A DNA stretch of 64,000 bases, taken from the NCBI RefSeq assembly GCF_014648135.1, contig NZ_BMQN01000005.1:1-64000 (forward strand). Reading direction: 5' to 3'. The DNA is from Deinococcus sedimenti (lineage in GTDB: Bacteria; Deinococcota; Deinococci; Deinococcales; Deinococcaceae). The notes under the pieces are model-generated. The model did not search any database and had not been told where the DNA came from. It was given only the letters and a program-made list of their open reading frames with translations. Of this stretch, positions 35,671 through 45,266 are shown piece after piece. Position 1 is the first letter of the stretch. Every line of letters begins with the position of its first letter. A program made the translations under genes and the position numbers.

Positions 35671-35747
35671 GGTTGATAGTGAAAAGTTGATGGTTGATGG
35701 AGTGGGGAATGCCCCGTCCATCAACCATCAACTTTCAACCGTTAACC
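35671..35747. repeat. Heptamer-repeat inverted array B
   Basis: Left arm GGTTGAT-AGTGAAA-AGTTGAT-GGTTGAT-GGA begins directly after the dctA stop. The right arm (35716-35747) is its near-perfect complement, with a 20-bp stem around a GGGGAATGCCCC loop, and runs over the convergent psuG stop at 35742-35744. It may act as a two-way terminator, though no T-run follows. Confidence 0.8.
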
Positions 35748-36680
35748 CAGCTGAGCGTAGGCGACGGCGACCTGCGCGGCCACCATCGCGTTGTGACGCA
35801 CCAGGGCGATGTTCGCCTGCAGGCTGCGGCCCCCGGTGATCTCGACCATGCGGCCCAGCAGGTACGGGGTGGTGTCCTTACCGGTCAGGCCCAGGGCGTC
35901 CATGTCACGCAGCGCCTGCTCGATCTGCGGGGTGATCTCCCCGGCGGGAATCTCGGCGTCCTCGGGGATGGGGTTGGCGAGCATCACGCCGCCCGACACG
36001 CCCAGATCCCACTTGGCCTTCAGCACCCGCGCGGCTTCGTCCGGCGTGGCGACCGTCAGGGGTGCCTTAAAGCCGCTCTGGCGGGAGTAGAACGCCGGGA
36101 ACTCCTCGCTGCCCAGCGTCAGAGCCGGAATGCCGTGCGTTTCGAGGACCTCCAGCGTCAGGCCGATATCCAGGATGCTCTTGACGCCCGCGCTGACCAC
36201 GCACACGTCCGTCTGCGCCAGCTCCAGCAGGTCCGCGCTGACGTCCATGCTGCGCTCCGCGCCGCGGTGCACGCCGCCCGTGCCGCCCGTCGCGAACACG
36301 CGGATGCCCGCCAGCGCCGCCACGCGCATGGTGCTCGCCACGGTCGTCGCGCCGTGCTTTCCGAGCGCCACCGTCACCGGCAGGTCGCGGGTGCTGATCT
36401 TCTCCACGCCCTTGTCGGTCGCCAGCAGGTGCAGTTCGTCGGGCGTGAGGCCCACCTTCAGGCGGCCTCCCAGCACCGCGATCGTCGCGGGCACCGCGCC
36501 GTGTGCGCGCACCACGTCCTCCACGCCGCGCGCCATCTCCACGTTCTGCGGGAACGGCATGCCGTGACTGATGATCGTGCTCTCCAGCGCCACCACCGCG
36601 CGCCCCTCCGCCAGAGCGGCAGCGACTTCGGGGTGAATGTCCAGGTAGGCGGCAACGGTCGGGTTGATGTCGTGAGTCAT
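35742..36680 (-). CDS. psuG: Pseudouridine-5'-phosphate glycosidase
   Basis: Cleaves pseudouridine 5'-phosphate to uracil and ribose 5-phosphate. The 312-residue protein has ALESTIISHGMPFPQN, ATIAVLGGRLKVGL, FATGGTGGVHRGAE, the catalytic Lys in VVSAGVKSILDIGLT, and the C-terminal TPYLLGRMVEITGGRSLQAN. It lies 73 bases downstream of psuK and is presumably co-transcribed with it. Confidence 0.96.
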   Translation of the reverse strand: MTHDINPTVAAYLDIHPEVAAALAEGRAVVALESTIISHGMPFPQNVEMARGVEDVVRAHGAVPATIAVLGGRLKVGLTPDELHLLATDKGVEKISTRDLPVTVALGKHGATTVASTMRVAALAGIRVFATGGTGGVHRGAERSMDVSADLLELAQTDVCVVSAGVKSILDIGLTLEVLETHGIPALTLGSEEFPAFYSRQSGFKAPLTVATPDEAARVLKAKWDLGVSGGVMLANPIPEDAEIPAGEITPQIEQALRDMDALGLTGKDTTPYLLGRMVEITGGRSLQANIALVRHNAMVAAQVAVAYAQLG

Positions 36681-36753
36681 GGGAAACCTCGCTAGGGCCG
36701 TGGGCCCGGAATGATGAGTGGAGAGAGGGTGAAACGGAGGAGGGATGGTGCGG

Positions 36754-37899
36754 CTAATCGGTCGTGGCGGCCCCCGTCAGGCGCGCCTGGATGGCCGCCG
36801 GGGTGAGGGTGGGGGAGACCGCGTGGTCACTCTCCACGGTGAGCGCCGCCGCCGCGTGCCCGTGCCGCGCCGCGTCCACCGGGGACAGGCCCGACGCGAG
36901 CCCAGCCAGGAACGCCGCGAGCATCGCGTCGCCCGCGCCGGTTACGTCGCGCACGTCGGCGGGCAGGGCGGGCAGTTCCGTTACGCCGTCCGGGCCACTG
37001 AGCAGGCTGCCCGCCGCGCCCCGCCGCACCCACACCAGCCGCACGCCCTGCGCGTGCAACTCGTCCGCCGCCGCCCGCAACGCCTCCGGCTCGTCCGGCA
37101 CCGCGTCCTGAGGGGAGGTCCGGCCCAGCAGCGCGCCCAGCTCCGGCACGTTCGGCGTCACCACCTGCGGCACCAGCCCCGCCGCCAGCGACGACCGCAA
37201 CCGCGCCGCCTTCGGCACGCTCACCGGCTCGAACACCACCGGCACCCCCGCCTCCGCTGCCAGCGACAGCAGGTGAGAGAGCGACCCCTCCGGCAGGTTC
37301 CCATCCGCCACCACCCACGCCGCGCCCCGCAGCACCCCACGCCGCTCGTGCAACGCCGCCGGGGTCAGGGCCTCCACCGCTGCCATCGCCGCCACCGCCA
37401 CCAGCAGCTCCCCACTCGCGTCCAGCACCGCCGTGTATGTCCCCGTCGACACCTCAGGCGCGCGCAGCACCGGCCGCACATCCACGCCCGCCGCCTCCGT
37501 CTCCCGCAGCAGCCAGTCGCCCAGCGCGTCGCGGCCCACCACGCTCAGCAGCGACACGGGTACACCCAGCCGCGCCAGGTTCTCCGCGACGTTCCGCGCC
37601 ACGCCCCCCGGCGCCTGCGCCGTGACCCCCGGATTGCTCGTTCCGGGCACCGCCGCCTCCAGGGTGCGGGCCTTCACGTCGACGTTCGCGCCGCCCACCA
37701 CCACCACGCGGCCCGGCCCGTCCGCCTCGGGCAGCAGGTAGCCCCGGCCCAGCAGCGCGCCCTTGCGCACCAGATTGCTCACGTGCACGTTCACGGACGC
37801 CCGCGTGGACCCCAGGCGGCGCGCCAGCTCCTCCGGGGTCGCCAGGGGCGTCTCGCGGATCAGGGCGAGGAGGGCGGATTCGGTGTCGGTCAGGGGCAT
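36754..37899 (-). CDS. psuK: Pseudouridine kinase with N-terminal helix-turn-helix
   Basis: Phosphorylates pseudouridine for PsuG. Of 381 residues, about 1-55 form a winged helix-turn-helix (TESALLALIRETPLATPEEL, then GSTRASVNVHVSNLVRKG). The remainder is a PfkB-family kinase: VVVVGGANVDVKA, APGGVARNVAENLARLG, TPNVPELGALLGR and the anion-hole/catalytic VRDVTGAGDAMLAAFLAG. The HTH fusion suggests that the enzyme also regulates its operon, possibly by binding the direct repeats that cover its promoter. A longer reading from 37938 was rejected because it would begin in the promoter. Confidence 0.93.
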   Translation of the reverse strand: MPLTDTESALLALIRETPLATPEELARRLGSTRASVNVHVSNLVRKGALLGRGYLLPEADGPGRVVVVGGANVDVKARTLEAAVPGTSNPGVTAQAPGGVARNVAENLARLGVPVSLLSVVGRDALGDWLLRETEAAGVDVRPVLRAPEVSTGTYTAVLDASGELLVAVAAMAAVEALTPAALHERRGVLRGAAWVVADGNLPEGSLSHLLSLAAEAGVPVVFEPVSVPKAARLRSSLAAGLVPQVVTPNVPELGALLGRTSPQDAVPDEPEALRAAADELHAQGVRLVWVRRGAAGSLLSGPDGVTELPALPADVRDVTGAGDAMLAAFLAGLASGLSPVDAARHGHAAAALTVESDHAVSPTLTPAAIQARLTGAATTD

Positions 37900-37900
37900 C

Positions 37901-37938
37901 TGCTTTCTATAATAAAGGTGCTTTCTGTGATTAAGCAA
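37901..37938 (-). promoter_or_regulatory. psuK promoter overlaid by two 18-bp direct repeats
   Basis: Minus-strand promoter TTGCTT (37933-37938), 18 bases, TATTAT (37909-37914), nine bases before ATG. On the plus strand TGCTTTCTATAATAAAGG (37901-37918) and TGCTTTCTGTGATTAAGC (37919-37936) are adjacent direct repeats with 14 of 18 identical bases; each has a CTTT...AAG dyad. They cover the promoter exactly and look like operators. Confidence 0.7.
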
Positions 37939-38270
37939 GGTAGATGTCTGGTGGCCGGTTGCCCGTGTGCTGCCCCACCCCCCAGCCCCCTACCCCAGAG
38001 GGGCAGGGGGAGCCAGCGTTGCACTGGGCAAGAGGTTTGACTCGTGCGGCGGAGATGTATTGGGCGGTGACGGGTCCGGCCTGGACGCCATCCTGCCGCC
38101 CCCCGCAAGGCCCGCGCGCAGCGCGCACGACGGCCGGTGGCAGTCAGCGGTGACGCGCCGGGTGAGACGCTTCGCACCACTGATCGACTTTTTCCTCTCT
38201 GTTTTTACTCCTCCCCCTTGAGGGGGGAGGCCGGGTGGGGGTGGACGGGCCGTGCCCGTCCCTCACAGTC
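37939..38270. other. Intergenic region with two GC-rich inverted-repeat elements
   Basis: No gene is supported. It holds CCCCCTACCCC-aga-GGGG.GGGGG near 37986-38011 and CTCCCCCTTGAGGGGGGAG at 38211-38229. The second, read on the opposite strand together with its CCACCCCC flank, resembles the first, so the two form an inverted pair about 200 bases apart like a REP/BIME or a small non-autonomous element. The interior contains no recognisable coding sequence. Confidence 0.45.
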
Positions 38271-38307
38271 CAGAGCCCACAACCCACTTCCTACAACCCA
38301 CTGCCCC
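38271..38307. repeat. Heptamer array E (single arm)
   Basis: Read on the minus strand: GCAGTGG-GTTGTAG-GAAGTGG-GTTGTGG-GCTCTGG. It ends four bases from the mqnA stop codon and is similar to array D. Confidence 0.6.
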
Positions 38308-38310
38308 GTT

Positions 38311-39279
38311 TCAGTCCGCTGCGCTGCTCCGCGTGCGTTCCTCGCCGGGGCGCGGGCCGAAGGTCAGTGGGGCGTGGCCGGGGACGGCTTTCGCGGCGAA
38401 CTCGTGCAGGCCCAGGCGGTCGGGCGCTTCGAGGTGGTAGCGGAAGTTCCACAGGTAGTGCTGCACGACGCGTTCCGGCAGGCCCAGTTTCCGCGCGTGC
38501 CGCTCCGCGACGGCAGCGAGGTGCCCGATCCCTTCGCGGCGCGCTTCGCGCATGGCCTGCACGAGTTCACTTGGGGGTGGGTTGTCCTTGCGGTAAGCCC
38601 ACACCGCGAACGTGAACGGGTGCCCGGTCAGGCGGAACCATTCCTCCGCGAGGTCCGTGACGGTGATGCCGCGCGCGGCGTGCGGGAGGCTGGTCATGGT
38701 CGTCTCGGGCGTCAGGGGGCCCACCACGCCGTACCACTCGCGCAGCGCACTGTCCCCTATCCGCAGCACCCCGTCGAAGCCCTGCGCCAGCAGCGTTTCT
38801 GCCTCGCCCTCCGCGCGTTCCAGCACTGGACTCAGGCCCCGCTCTCGCAGCAGCACCTCCAGCAGCGCCACGCTCATCGCCGACTGCGCAGTCAGGGCCA
38901 CCCGCCGCAGGTCCTCCAGCGGACGCGTGTGGAACAGGTTCACGGAGTACACCGGGCCCAGCACCGCCACGCTGAAATCCGGCAGGGCCTCGAGCACGTC
39001 CGCGTTCCGGATGAACTCCACCGCGCTGATGTTCGCGATATCCACCTGACCCGACAGCAGCGCCGCGTTCATCTGCGTCGGCACGCCTGTGATCGCCGTC
39101 ACGCCCGGCGGCAACACCAGCGAATCCAGGATCGGCGCGACATTCGTGAAATGAATCCAACCGGCCCGGTAGGGCGTGCCGGGGGAGCGCGGTGATGGGT
39201 GATGGGTGATGGGTGATGGAGAGGACTCAGCCTCGGGCTGCGCCATCTGCCATCCGCCATCCGCCATCTGCCCGCTCAC
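38311..39279 (-). CDS. mqnA: Chorismate dehydratase of the futalosine menaquinone pathway, with a repeat-derived N-terminal extension
   Basis: Converts chorismate to 3-enolpyruvylbenzoate. The conserved protein starts at RAGWIHFTNVAPILDSL and contains GVPTQMNAALLSGQVDIANIS, SVNLFHTRPLEDLRRV, and WFRLTGHPFTFAVWAYR, typical of MqnA. The first ~40 residues (GTG start, then GQMADGGWQMAQ, later SPITHHPSP) come from heptamer array C and match no domain. No closer in-frame start exists, and the GTG overlaps the stop of the SnoaL-like gene (GTGA), so the extension is probably translated. Confidence 0.9.
   Translation of the reverse strand: MSGQMADGGWQMAQPEAESSPSPITHHPSPRSPGTPYRAGWIHFTNVAPILDSLVLPPGVTAITGVPTQMNAALLSGQVDIANISAVEFIRNADVLEALPDFSVAVLGPVYSVNLFHTRPLEDLRRVALTAQSAMSVALLEVLLRERGLSPVLERAEGEAETLLAQGFDGVLRIGDSALREWYGVVGPLTPETTMTSLPHAARGITVTDLAEEWFRLTGHPFTFAVWAYRKDNPPPSELVQAMREARREGIGHLAAVAERHARKLGLPERVVQHYLWNFRYHLEAPDRLGLHEFAAKAVPGHAPLTFGPRPGEERTRSSAAD
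39191..39273. repeat. Heptamer-repeat inverted array C, inside the mqnA 5' end
   Basis: Left arm (GGTGATG-type) four heptamers at 39191-39220; right arm (39241-39273) read on the other strand is four GGCRGAT heptamers. It ends three bases from the SnoaL-like gene's stop codon and encodes the N-terminal extension of MqnA. Confidence 0.75.
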
Positions 39280-39611
39280 GGGACGACCTGCGCGCTGATC
39301 GCCTGCCAGTGGCCGTCTGCGTAGGCGTAGACGCGCAGGACGGACTGGATGCGCTGAGGCCCTTCGTAGAGGGTCAGGCGGGTGATGCCCGTGTGGCCGT
39401 GGATGCGGGCGGCGTGCCGTTCGATCATCAGGGTGGGGGCCGGGTCGGTGGGGAAGTGCGTGATCAGGTCGGCGCGGCCGATGCTCCTTCCGTCCGGCAG
39501 GAAGCCCAGCCAGTCGGCAGCCAGGACGCCCTCCAGGGCACCTGGGTCGCCGTGGTGGTACGCGGCGTTCCAGCGGTCGTCCAGGGCCAGCAGGGCGTCC
39601 AGGTCCGGCAT
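39276..39611 (-). CDS. SnoaL/DUF4440-like (NTF2-fold) protein
   Basis: A 111-residue protein of the NTF2-like fold: LLALDDRWNAAYHHGDPGAL, then ADWLGFLPDGRSIGRADL, then LRVYAYADGHWQAISAQVVP, the pattern of small ketosteroid-isomerase-like proteins. The exact function is unknown. It starts one base after the mqnE stop and overlaps mqnA, so it is translated with the menaquinone enzymes; whether it helps that pathway is inference. Confidence 0.82.
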   Translation of the reverse strand: MPDLDALLALDDRWNAAYHHGDPGALEGVLAADWLGFLPDGRSIGRADLITHFPTDPAPTLMIERHAARIHGHTGITRLTLYEGPQRIQSVLRVYAYADGHWQAISAQVVP

Positions 39612-39612
39612 G

Positions 39613-40755
<1,143 letters not shown>

Positions 40756-40887
40756 ACGTGCAGGATACGCCCGGCCCCCACGCGGGAATGTCCCCGATCC
40801 TCACTTCGGGGCCCGGTCCGGCCCTGGTCACGCCGGGGCCCGGCTGTGAGGACCTCGAAAGAGCTGATATGACACAATTTCCAGAAG

Positions 40888-41898
40888 GTGAACCTCTCAG
40901 ACACCGACGCCACTCGGCAGATCGCCCGGTACCGCTCGCTGGTCCGGGTGATCGCCACCCTGTCCCGGACGGCGCAGACCGAGGACCTGCTGCGCACCAT
41001 GCATCAGCAGGTGCAGGCGCTGTTCGCGTCCCCCGTGACGCTGCTGGCCCGCCCCACCGCCGGGGGCGGCTGGACCGTGCAGACCCTGGAAAGCGACGTA
41101 ATCAGCGAGCAGTGGATCGGGCCGCGCCGCGACGGACTGCTGGAACGGGTCGTGGCGGGCCGCGTATCGCTGGAAAACGACCTGCCGGCCTACCTGGACC
41201 GCGAGCAGCTGACGGTCGTGCGCGTGCACTACCGCGCGGACCTGCCGCACACCCTGTCCTGGATGGGCGTGCCCCTGCGCGCCGGAGGTGAGGTGCTGGG
41301 GGTGCTGTCCGTGCAGAGCTACACCCTGAACGCCTTCACGCCCGAGGACCTGGAATTCATGCAGCTGCTGGGCGTGCAGCTGGGCATCGTCCTGGAGAAC
41401 GCGGCGCTGCACGAGCGGCTGCAGCGCGACGCGAACACCGATCCCCTGACCGGCCTGCTCAACCGCCGCGAGTTCGCCGCGCGCGGCGAGGCGGCCCTGC
41501 GCGCCCCGGGGGACTGGACGCTGGCGGTGCTGGACGTGCAGGACTTCAAACGCATCAACGACGAGCAGGGGCACGCGGTGGGGGACGTGGTCCTGCGCGG
41601 CATCGGGGAGGCGCTGCTGGATCTGACCGCCGCGCGCGGTCAGGCGTTCCGGCTGGGCGGCGACGAGTTCGCGCTGCTGCTGCCGTTCGGCACTGGGCGC
41701 GCCGCGTCGCAGATCCGGACGGGGCTGGACGTCCTGTCCGGGAGGGTCCTGCCGGCCCGGCCGTTTCTGAACGTGGGACTGGTGGCCTGCCGGCCCGGGG
41801 AGACCCTGACGGACTGGCTGCGCCGCGCGGACGCGCGGATGTACGCGGCGAAGCAGGCGGGCGTGCACCTGCTGCCCGCGCCGGAGGACACGCCGTGA
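40888..41898 (+). CDS. Diguanylate cyclase with GAF domain
   Basis: Probably synthesises c-di-GMP. The 336-residue protein has an N-terminal GAF domain (about 20-175; VPLRAGGEVLGVLSVQSY) and a GGDEF domain with DPLTGLLNRREF, LAVLDVQDFKRINDEQGHAVGD and an intact RLGGDEFALLL signature. No RxxD inhibitory site precedes the signature. The C-terminal ADARMYAAKQAG is typical. No membrane segment is seen, so it is cytosolic and sensing through GAF. The GTG start follows AGAAG; TATGAC/CACAAT-like sequences just upstream suggest a short leader. Confidence 0.92.
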   Translation: MNLSDTDATRQIARYRSLVRVIATLSRTAQTEDLLRTMHQQVQALFASPVTLLARPTAGGGWTVQTLESDVISEQWIGPRRDGLLERVVAGRVSLENDLPAYLDREQLTVVRVHYRADLPHTLSWMGVPLRAGGEVLGVLSVQSYTLNAFTPEDLEFMQLLGVQLGIVLENAALHERLQRDANTDPLTGLLNRREFAARGEAALRAPGDWTLAVLDVQDFKRINDEQGHAVGDVVLRGIGEALLDLTAARGQAFRLGGDEFALLLPFGTGRAASQIRTGLDVLSGRVLPARPFLNVGLVACRPGETLTDWLRRADARMYAAKQAGVHLLPAPEDTP

Positions 41899-41942
41899 CC
41901 GGGACCGGCCCCCGCGACCCCGGCAGGCGCTACGCTGAGGAC

Positions 41943-42293
41943 ATGAAGCCCGAAGAGCATCGTTCTGAAACAGAACGTCCCGGCGGGACGGACCGCCCGG
42001 CCGACCCCACCCCGGAGCGCTGGACGGTGGACGCCATCGAGGACACGCCGCGCGGCCCGGTCGCCCGGCTGGAACGCCCCGACGGAGAGACCGTGGACGT
42101 CCCCGCCCGCCACCTCCCGGACGGCGTGCGCGAGGGAGACCTGCTGGCCGTGCAGGACGGCCCGGACGGCGTGATCTTCCGCACGCTGCCCGAAGAGACG
42201 CAGGAGCGGCGCGAGCACGCGCAGGCGCAGCTGGACGCCCTGAACGCCCGTCAGGCCCCGCCCACCAACGAGCAGGGAGAGATCGACCTGTGA
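41943..42293 (+). CDS. DUF3006 domain protein
   Basis: A 116-residue acidic protein with the DUF3006 pattern WTVDAIEDTPRGPVARLERP, then HLPDGVREGDLLAV, then GVIFRTLPEET. Its role is unknown, but such proteins often sit beside ComEC-type metallo-beta-lactamase-fold hydrolases, as here, where the next gene overlaps by four bases. TACGCT lies six bases before the ATG, so an upstream in-frame start at 41895 was rejected. Confidence 0.85.
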   Translation: MKPEEHRSETERPGGTDRPADPTPERWTVDAIEDTPRGPVARLERPDGETVDVPARHLPDGVREGDLLAVQDGPDGVIFRTLPEETQERREHAQAQLDALNARQAPPTNEQGEIDL

Positions 42294-43399
42294 CCGGCCC
42301 GAAGAAACCCACCCCGTCCGACCGGGCGAAGAAGGCAGGCTCCGGAAAAACGGCTGCCGGAAAAACCGCCGCGAAGAAATCGGGCGCGAAGAAGGCCGAC
42401 ACGCGGAACGACCCCGCCGCGACCGCCACCCCGAAAGCCCCACCGAAACCCACCGCGAACGCCGGGGCGAAACCCCCACCCCGCCATCGCACGAAGGGCA
42501 AAACGCCCGCCCGGAAGGGCCCCAGCCCCTCGGACCTGCTGGGCGTCCTCGTGCTGATCGGCACCGCCAGCCTCGCCGCGTGCGGCTGGATGAAACAGGG
42601 CGGCCAGAGCGGCGACACGAAACCCACCGGCGGCCCCGCCGGGCAGGTCACCATCCGCTTCCTGGACATCGGGCAGGGCGACGCCATCCTCATCCAGAGC
42701 CCCGAAGGCAAGACCGCCCTGATCGACGGGGGCCGCAGCAGCGACCGCATGCGCGACTACATCCGCGACCTGAACCTCGAAAAACTCGACCTGATGATCG
42801 CCTCGCACGCCGACGCCGACCACATCGCAGGCCTCGTCCCCGCCGCCGCGCTGAAACCGCGCGTGTTCATCAACAACGGCCTGGGCGGCACCACCCAGAC
42901 CTGGGACCGCCTCGTCGGCGCCCTTCAGGACGTCGGAAGCACCTTCACCAAGGCCAGCAACCAGACCGTGAACCTCGGCAGCGTCAAACTCCGCGTGATC
43001 GCCCCACCCCCCGGCATGGGCGACGACCAGAACGAGAACAGCGTCGGCGTCGCCGTGCAGTTCGGCACCTTCCGCGCCCTGATGACCGGCGACAGCGAAA
43101 CCCCGGAAACCGAGGGCTGGCTCGCGCAGGAACGCGACGACCTCAAAGGGCCCTTCCAGGTGTACAAGAGCATCCACCACGGCGCCGCGAACGGCGACAG
43201 CGCCGCCTGGCTCGCGTACGTCCGCCCGGAGAACGTCGTCGTCAGCGTCGGCGCCTCCAACACCTACGGCCACCCTACGAAAACCGCCCTGAACCTCTAC
43301 AAGCAGGCCGGAGCGCGCGTGTACCGCACCGACCGCCAGGGCACCGTCACCGTCCAGGGCAGCAGCGACGGCACGTACACCATCACCACGGACCGCTGA
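42290..43399 (+). CDS. ComEC-like metallo-beta-lactamase-fold hydrolase with Lys-rich N-terminus and lipobox
   Basis: A 369-residue protein. Residues 1-80 are rich in Lys, Ala and Pro (AKKAGSGKTAAGKTAAKKSG), like histone H1 tails. A hydrophobic helix (83-97) ends in SLAAC, so Cys98 could be lipidated. The rest is the hydrolase domain found at the C-terminus of ComEC: RFLDIGQGDAILI, SHADADHIAGL as the metal-binding motif, MTGDSE and SIHHGAAN. The arrangement suggests a membrane-anchored, outward-facing phosphodiesterase, possibly a DNase, with a basic cytoplasmic tail; function is inferred. It overlaps the DUF3006 gene. Confidence 0.87.
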   Translation: MTGPKKPTPSDRAKKAGSGKTAAGKTAAKKSGAKKADTRNDPAATATPKAPPKPTANAGAKPPPRHRTKGKTPARKGPSPSDLLGVLVLIGTASLAACGWMKQGGQSGDTKPTGGPAGQVTIRFLDIGQGDAILIQSPEGKTALIDGGRSSDRMRDYIRDLNLEKLDLMIASHADADHIAGLVPAAALKPRVFINNGLGGTTQTWDRLVGALQDVGSTFTKASNQTVNLGSVKLRVIAPPPGMGDDQNENSVGVAVQFGTFRALMTGDSETPETEGWLAQERDDLKGPFQVYKSIHHGAANGDSAAWLAYVRPENVVVSVGASNTYGHPTKTALNLYKQAGARVYRTDRQGTVTVQGSSDGTYTITTDR

Positions 43400-43413
43400 A
43401 CGGGCATGGGAAC

Positions 43414-43440
43414 GGGGGCGTCGGCTGCCCGGACGCCCCC
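43414..43440. terminator. Convergent hairpin
   Basis: GGGGGCGTC (43414-43422) with GACGCCCCC (43432-43440) between two converging genes; no strong T-run. Confidence 0.5.
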
Positions 43441-43454
43441 GCTCTGTGCCGCGT

Positions 43455-45266
43455 TTACGCGTCCTGTTCGGCCCAGAGGGCGCGCATCTCGTCGCTGCGT
43501 TCCAGCAGGTCGGGCAGGGTGCCCTCGTCGGTGATGCGGCCGTTTTCCATGAGGAGGATGCGGTCGGCGCGCAGGAGGGCGGCGCGGCGGTGGCTGACGA
43601 CGAGGCAGGTGGCGTCGGTCTGGGCGAGGCCCTGCCAGAGTTGCGCCTCGGTGCGGGCGTCGAGGGCGCTGCTGACGTCGTCGAAGACGAGGAGGTCGGC
43701 GGGGCGGGCGAGCATGCGTGCGACGGCGGCGCGCTGGATCTGCCCGCCGCTGAGTTTCACGCCGCGCGCGCCGACGGGGGTGTCGAGGCCGCCGCTGAGG
43801 GCGTGCAGGTCGGGTTCGAGTACGGCGAGCTGCACGGCGCCGCTGAGGTGGGCTTCGTCGGCGCCGCTGGTGATGTTCTCGCGCAGGGTGTCGCTGAAGA
43901 GGTTCGGGAGTTGCGCGGTGTACGCGCTGCGGGGTGGCACGAGGAACGAGGCGGGGTCGTCCTGAATCTCGCCGTTCCAGGCGACGGTGCCGGACTGGGT
44001 GGGGATCAGGCCCAGCACGGCGCGCAGCAGGGTGCTCTTGCCGCTGCCGATGCGGCCGGTGACCACCACGAACTCGCCCCGCTGCACGCTGAAGCTCGCG
44101 TCGTGCACACCCAGGCCGCTGGGGTGCAGGGCGGTCAGGCCGTCCACGAGCAGCTCGCGCAGGGGGATGGCGGCGGGGGCGGGGGGCGCGGCTGGGGCCT
44201 CCTTGCGCAGGTGCGCGTCGTGGTGCTCGACGATGGTGGTGTCCGGCGCGTCCTGCAGCAGGCGGGTCATGCGGTCGTAGCTGACGCCCGTGCGGCGGTG
44301 ACGGGCGATCGCGTCCCCGAAGAACCCCATGCTGCCGGTCAGGCGGGGCAGCAGCCCGATGAACAGCACGAAGTCCGCGACGTCCAGCGTCCCGCCGCGT
44401 ACCTTGTTCGCGCCGAGCAGCAGCACGAGCCCCACGGCAAGGTTCACCATGTTCGTGTTCACGCCCCGGATCAGTTCGGTCAGCAGGACGTCCCGCAGGG
44501 CGGCGTGGCGGCGCGTCTCGCCCAGGGCGCGCAGGTGCGTGACCATGCCGCCTTCACGCGCGGCGAGTTTCACGGCGCTGACCGCCCCGAAGGTCTCGCC
44601 GATGAAGTCCGTGACGCGGGCGGTCGCCTCGCGCATGCGGCGGCGGTACGCGCGGATGGTGGGCGACAGGCGCTGCACGAACACCACCATCAGCAGCAGC
44701 GGCGTGCACACCAGCGCCGTGATCAACGGGTCCACGCGCGCCATTAGCGTGATCGCCACGACGGAGTACAGCACGAAGCCCGCGCCGTCCACCCACACTT
44801 CCGTGTACCCGGCGACGTCGTCCACGTCGTCCCGGAAGCGGCTGACCGCCTCGGCGGGCGTGTCGGGCAGGCGGCGGGAGCGGCGGGCGGTGAGCAGGTA
44901 ACTCAGGAGGTTGCGGCGCACCAGGGCGTCCAGGGTGTACCACAGCTCGATCCACGCGCGGAACGCACCGTAGAAGATCCCGAAGCGGCTCAGGCGCACG
45001 AACGCGAACCACGCCACCGACACCCACGCCGCGGCAATCGCCGGATTGATCGGCTGCCCGCCGGTCTTCAGGCCGTCGGCCTGCTCCAGCGCGCGGAACA
45101 CGCCACTGACCGCCAGGGTCAGCAGCGCCGGGCTGGCATGCACCATGCCCCACATGAACAGGTTGAACGCGAACAGCCCCGGCTTGTAGCGGAACAGTTC
45201 CTTCGACAGCGCGAACGTCCGCTCCTTCACGGGCACGGGCGGCTGGGGGAGGGGAGAGGTGGTCAT
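43455..45266 (-). CDS. ABC exporter half-transporter, degenerate catalytic site
   Basis: Type IV exporter, probably one half of a heterodimer with the gene at 45263. The 603-residue protein has a six-helix membrane domain (about 35-330) and an ATPase domain with Walker A VTGRIGSGKSTLL, signature VKLSGGQIQRAAVARML, Walker B LLVFDDVSSALD and H-loop VVSHRR. The residue after the Walker B Asp is Asp instead of the catalytic Glu, so the site built from this Walker A/B is presumably slow, as in other heterodimeric exporters. The ATG overlaps the upstream stop. The substrate is unknown. Confidence 0.9.
   Translation of the reverse strand: MTTSPLPQPPVPVKERTFALSKELFRYKPGLFAFNLFMWGMVHASPALLTLAVSGVFRALEQADGLKTGGQPINPAIAAAWVSVAWFAFVRLSRFGIFYGAFRAWIELWYTLDALVRRNLLSYLLTARRSRRLPDTPAEAVSRFRDDVDDVAGYTEVWVDGAGFVLYSVVAITLMARVDPLITALVCTPLLLMVVFVQRLSPTIRAYRRRMREATARVTDFIGETFGAVSAVKLAAREGGMVTHLRALGETRRHAALRDVLLTELIRGVNTNMVNLAVGLVLLLGANKVRGGTLDVADFVLFIGLLPRLTGSMGFFGDAIARHRRTGVSYDRMTRLLQDAPDTTIVEHHDAHLRKEAPAAPPAPAAIPLRELLVDGLTALHPSGLGVHDASFSVQRGEFVVVTGRIGSGKSTLLRAVLGLIPTQSGTVAWNGEIQDDPASFLVPPRSAYTAQLPNLFSDTLRENITSGADEAHLSGAVQLAVLEPDLHALSGGLDTPVGARGVKLSGGQIQRAAVARMLARPADLLVFDDVSSALDARTEAQLWQGLAQTDATCLVVSHRRAALLRADRILLMENGRITDEGTLPDLLERSDEMRALWAEQDA

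Noticed and set aside
39191..39273. CRISPR-like array in the short repeats
   Set aside because: Units are contiguous heptamers without spacers; no cas genes are present anywhere in the window.
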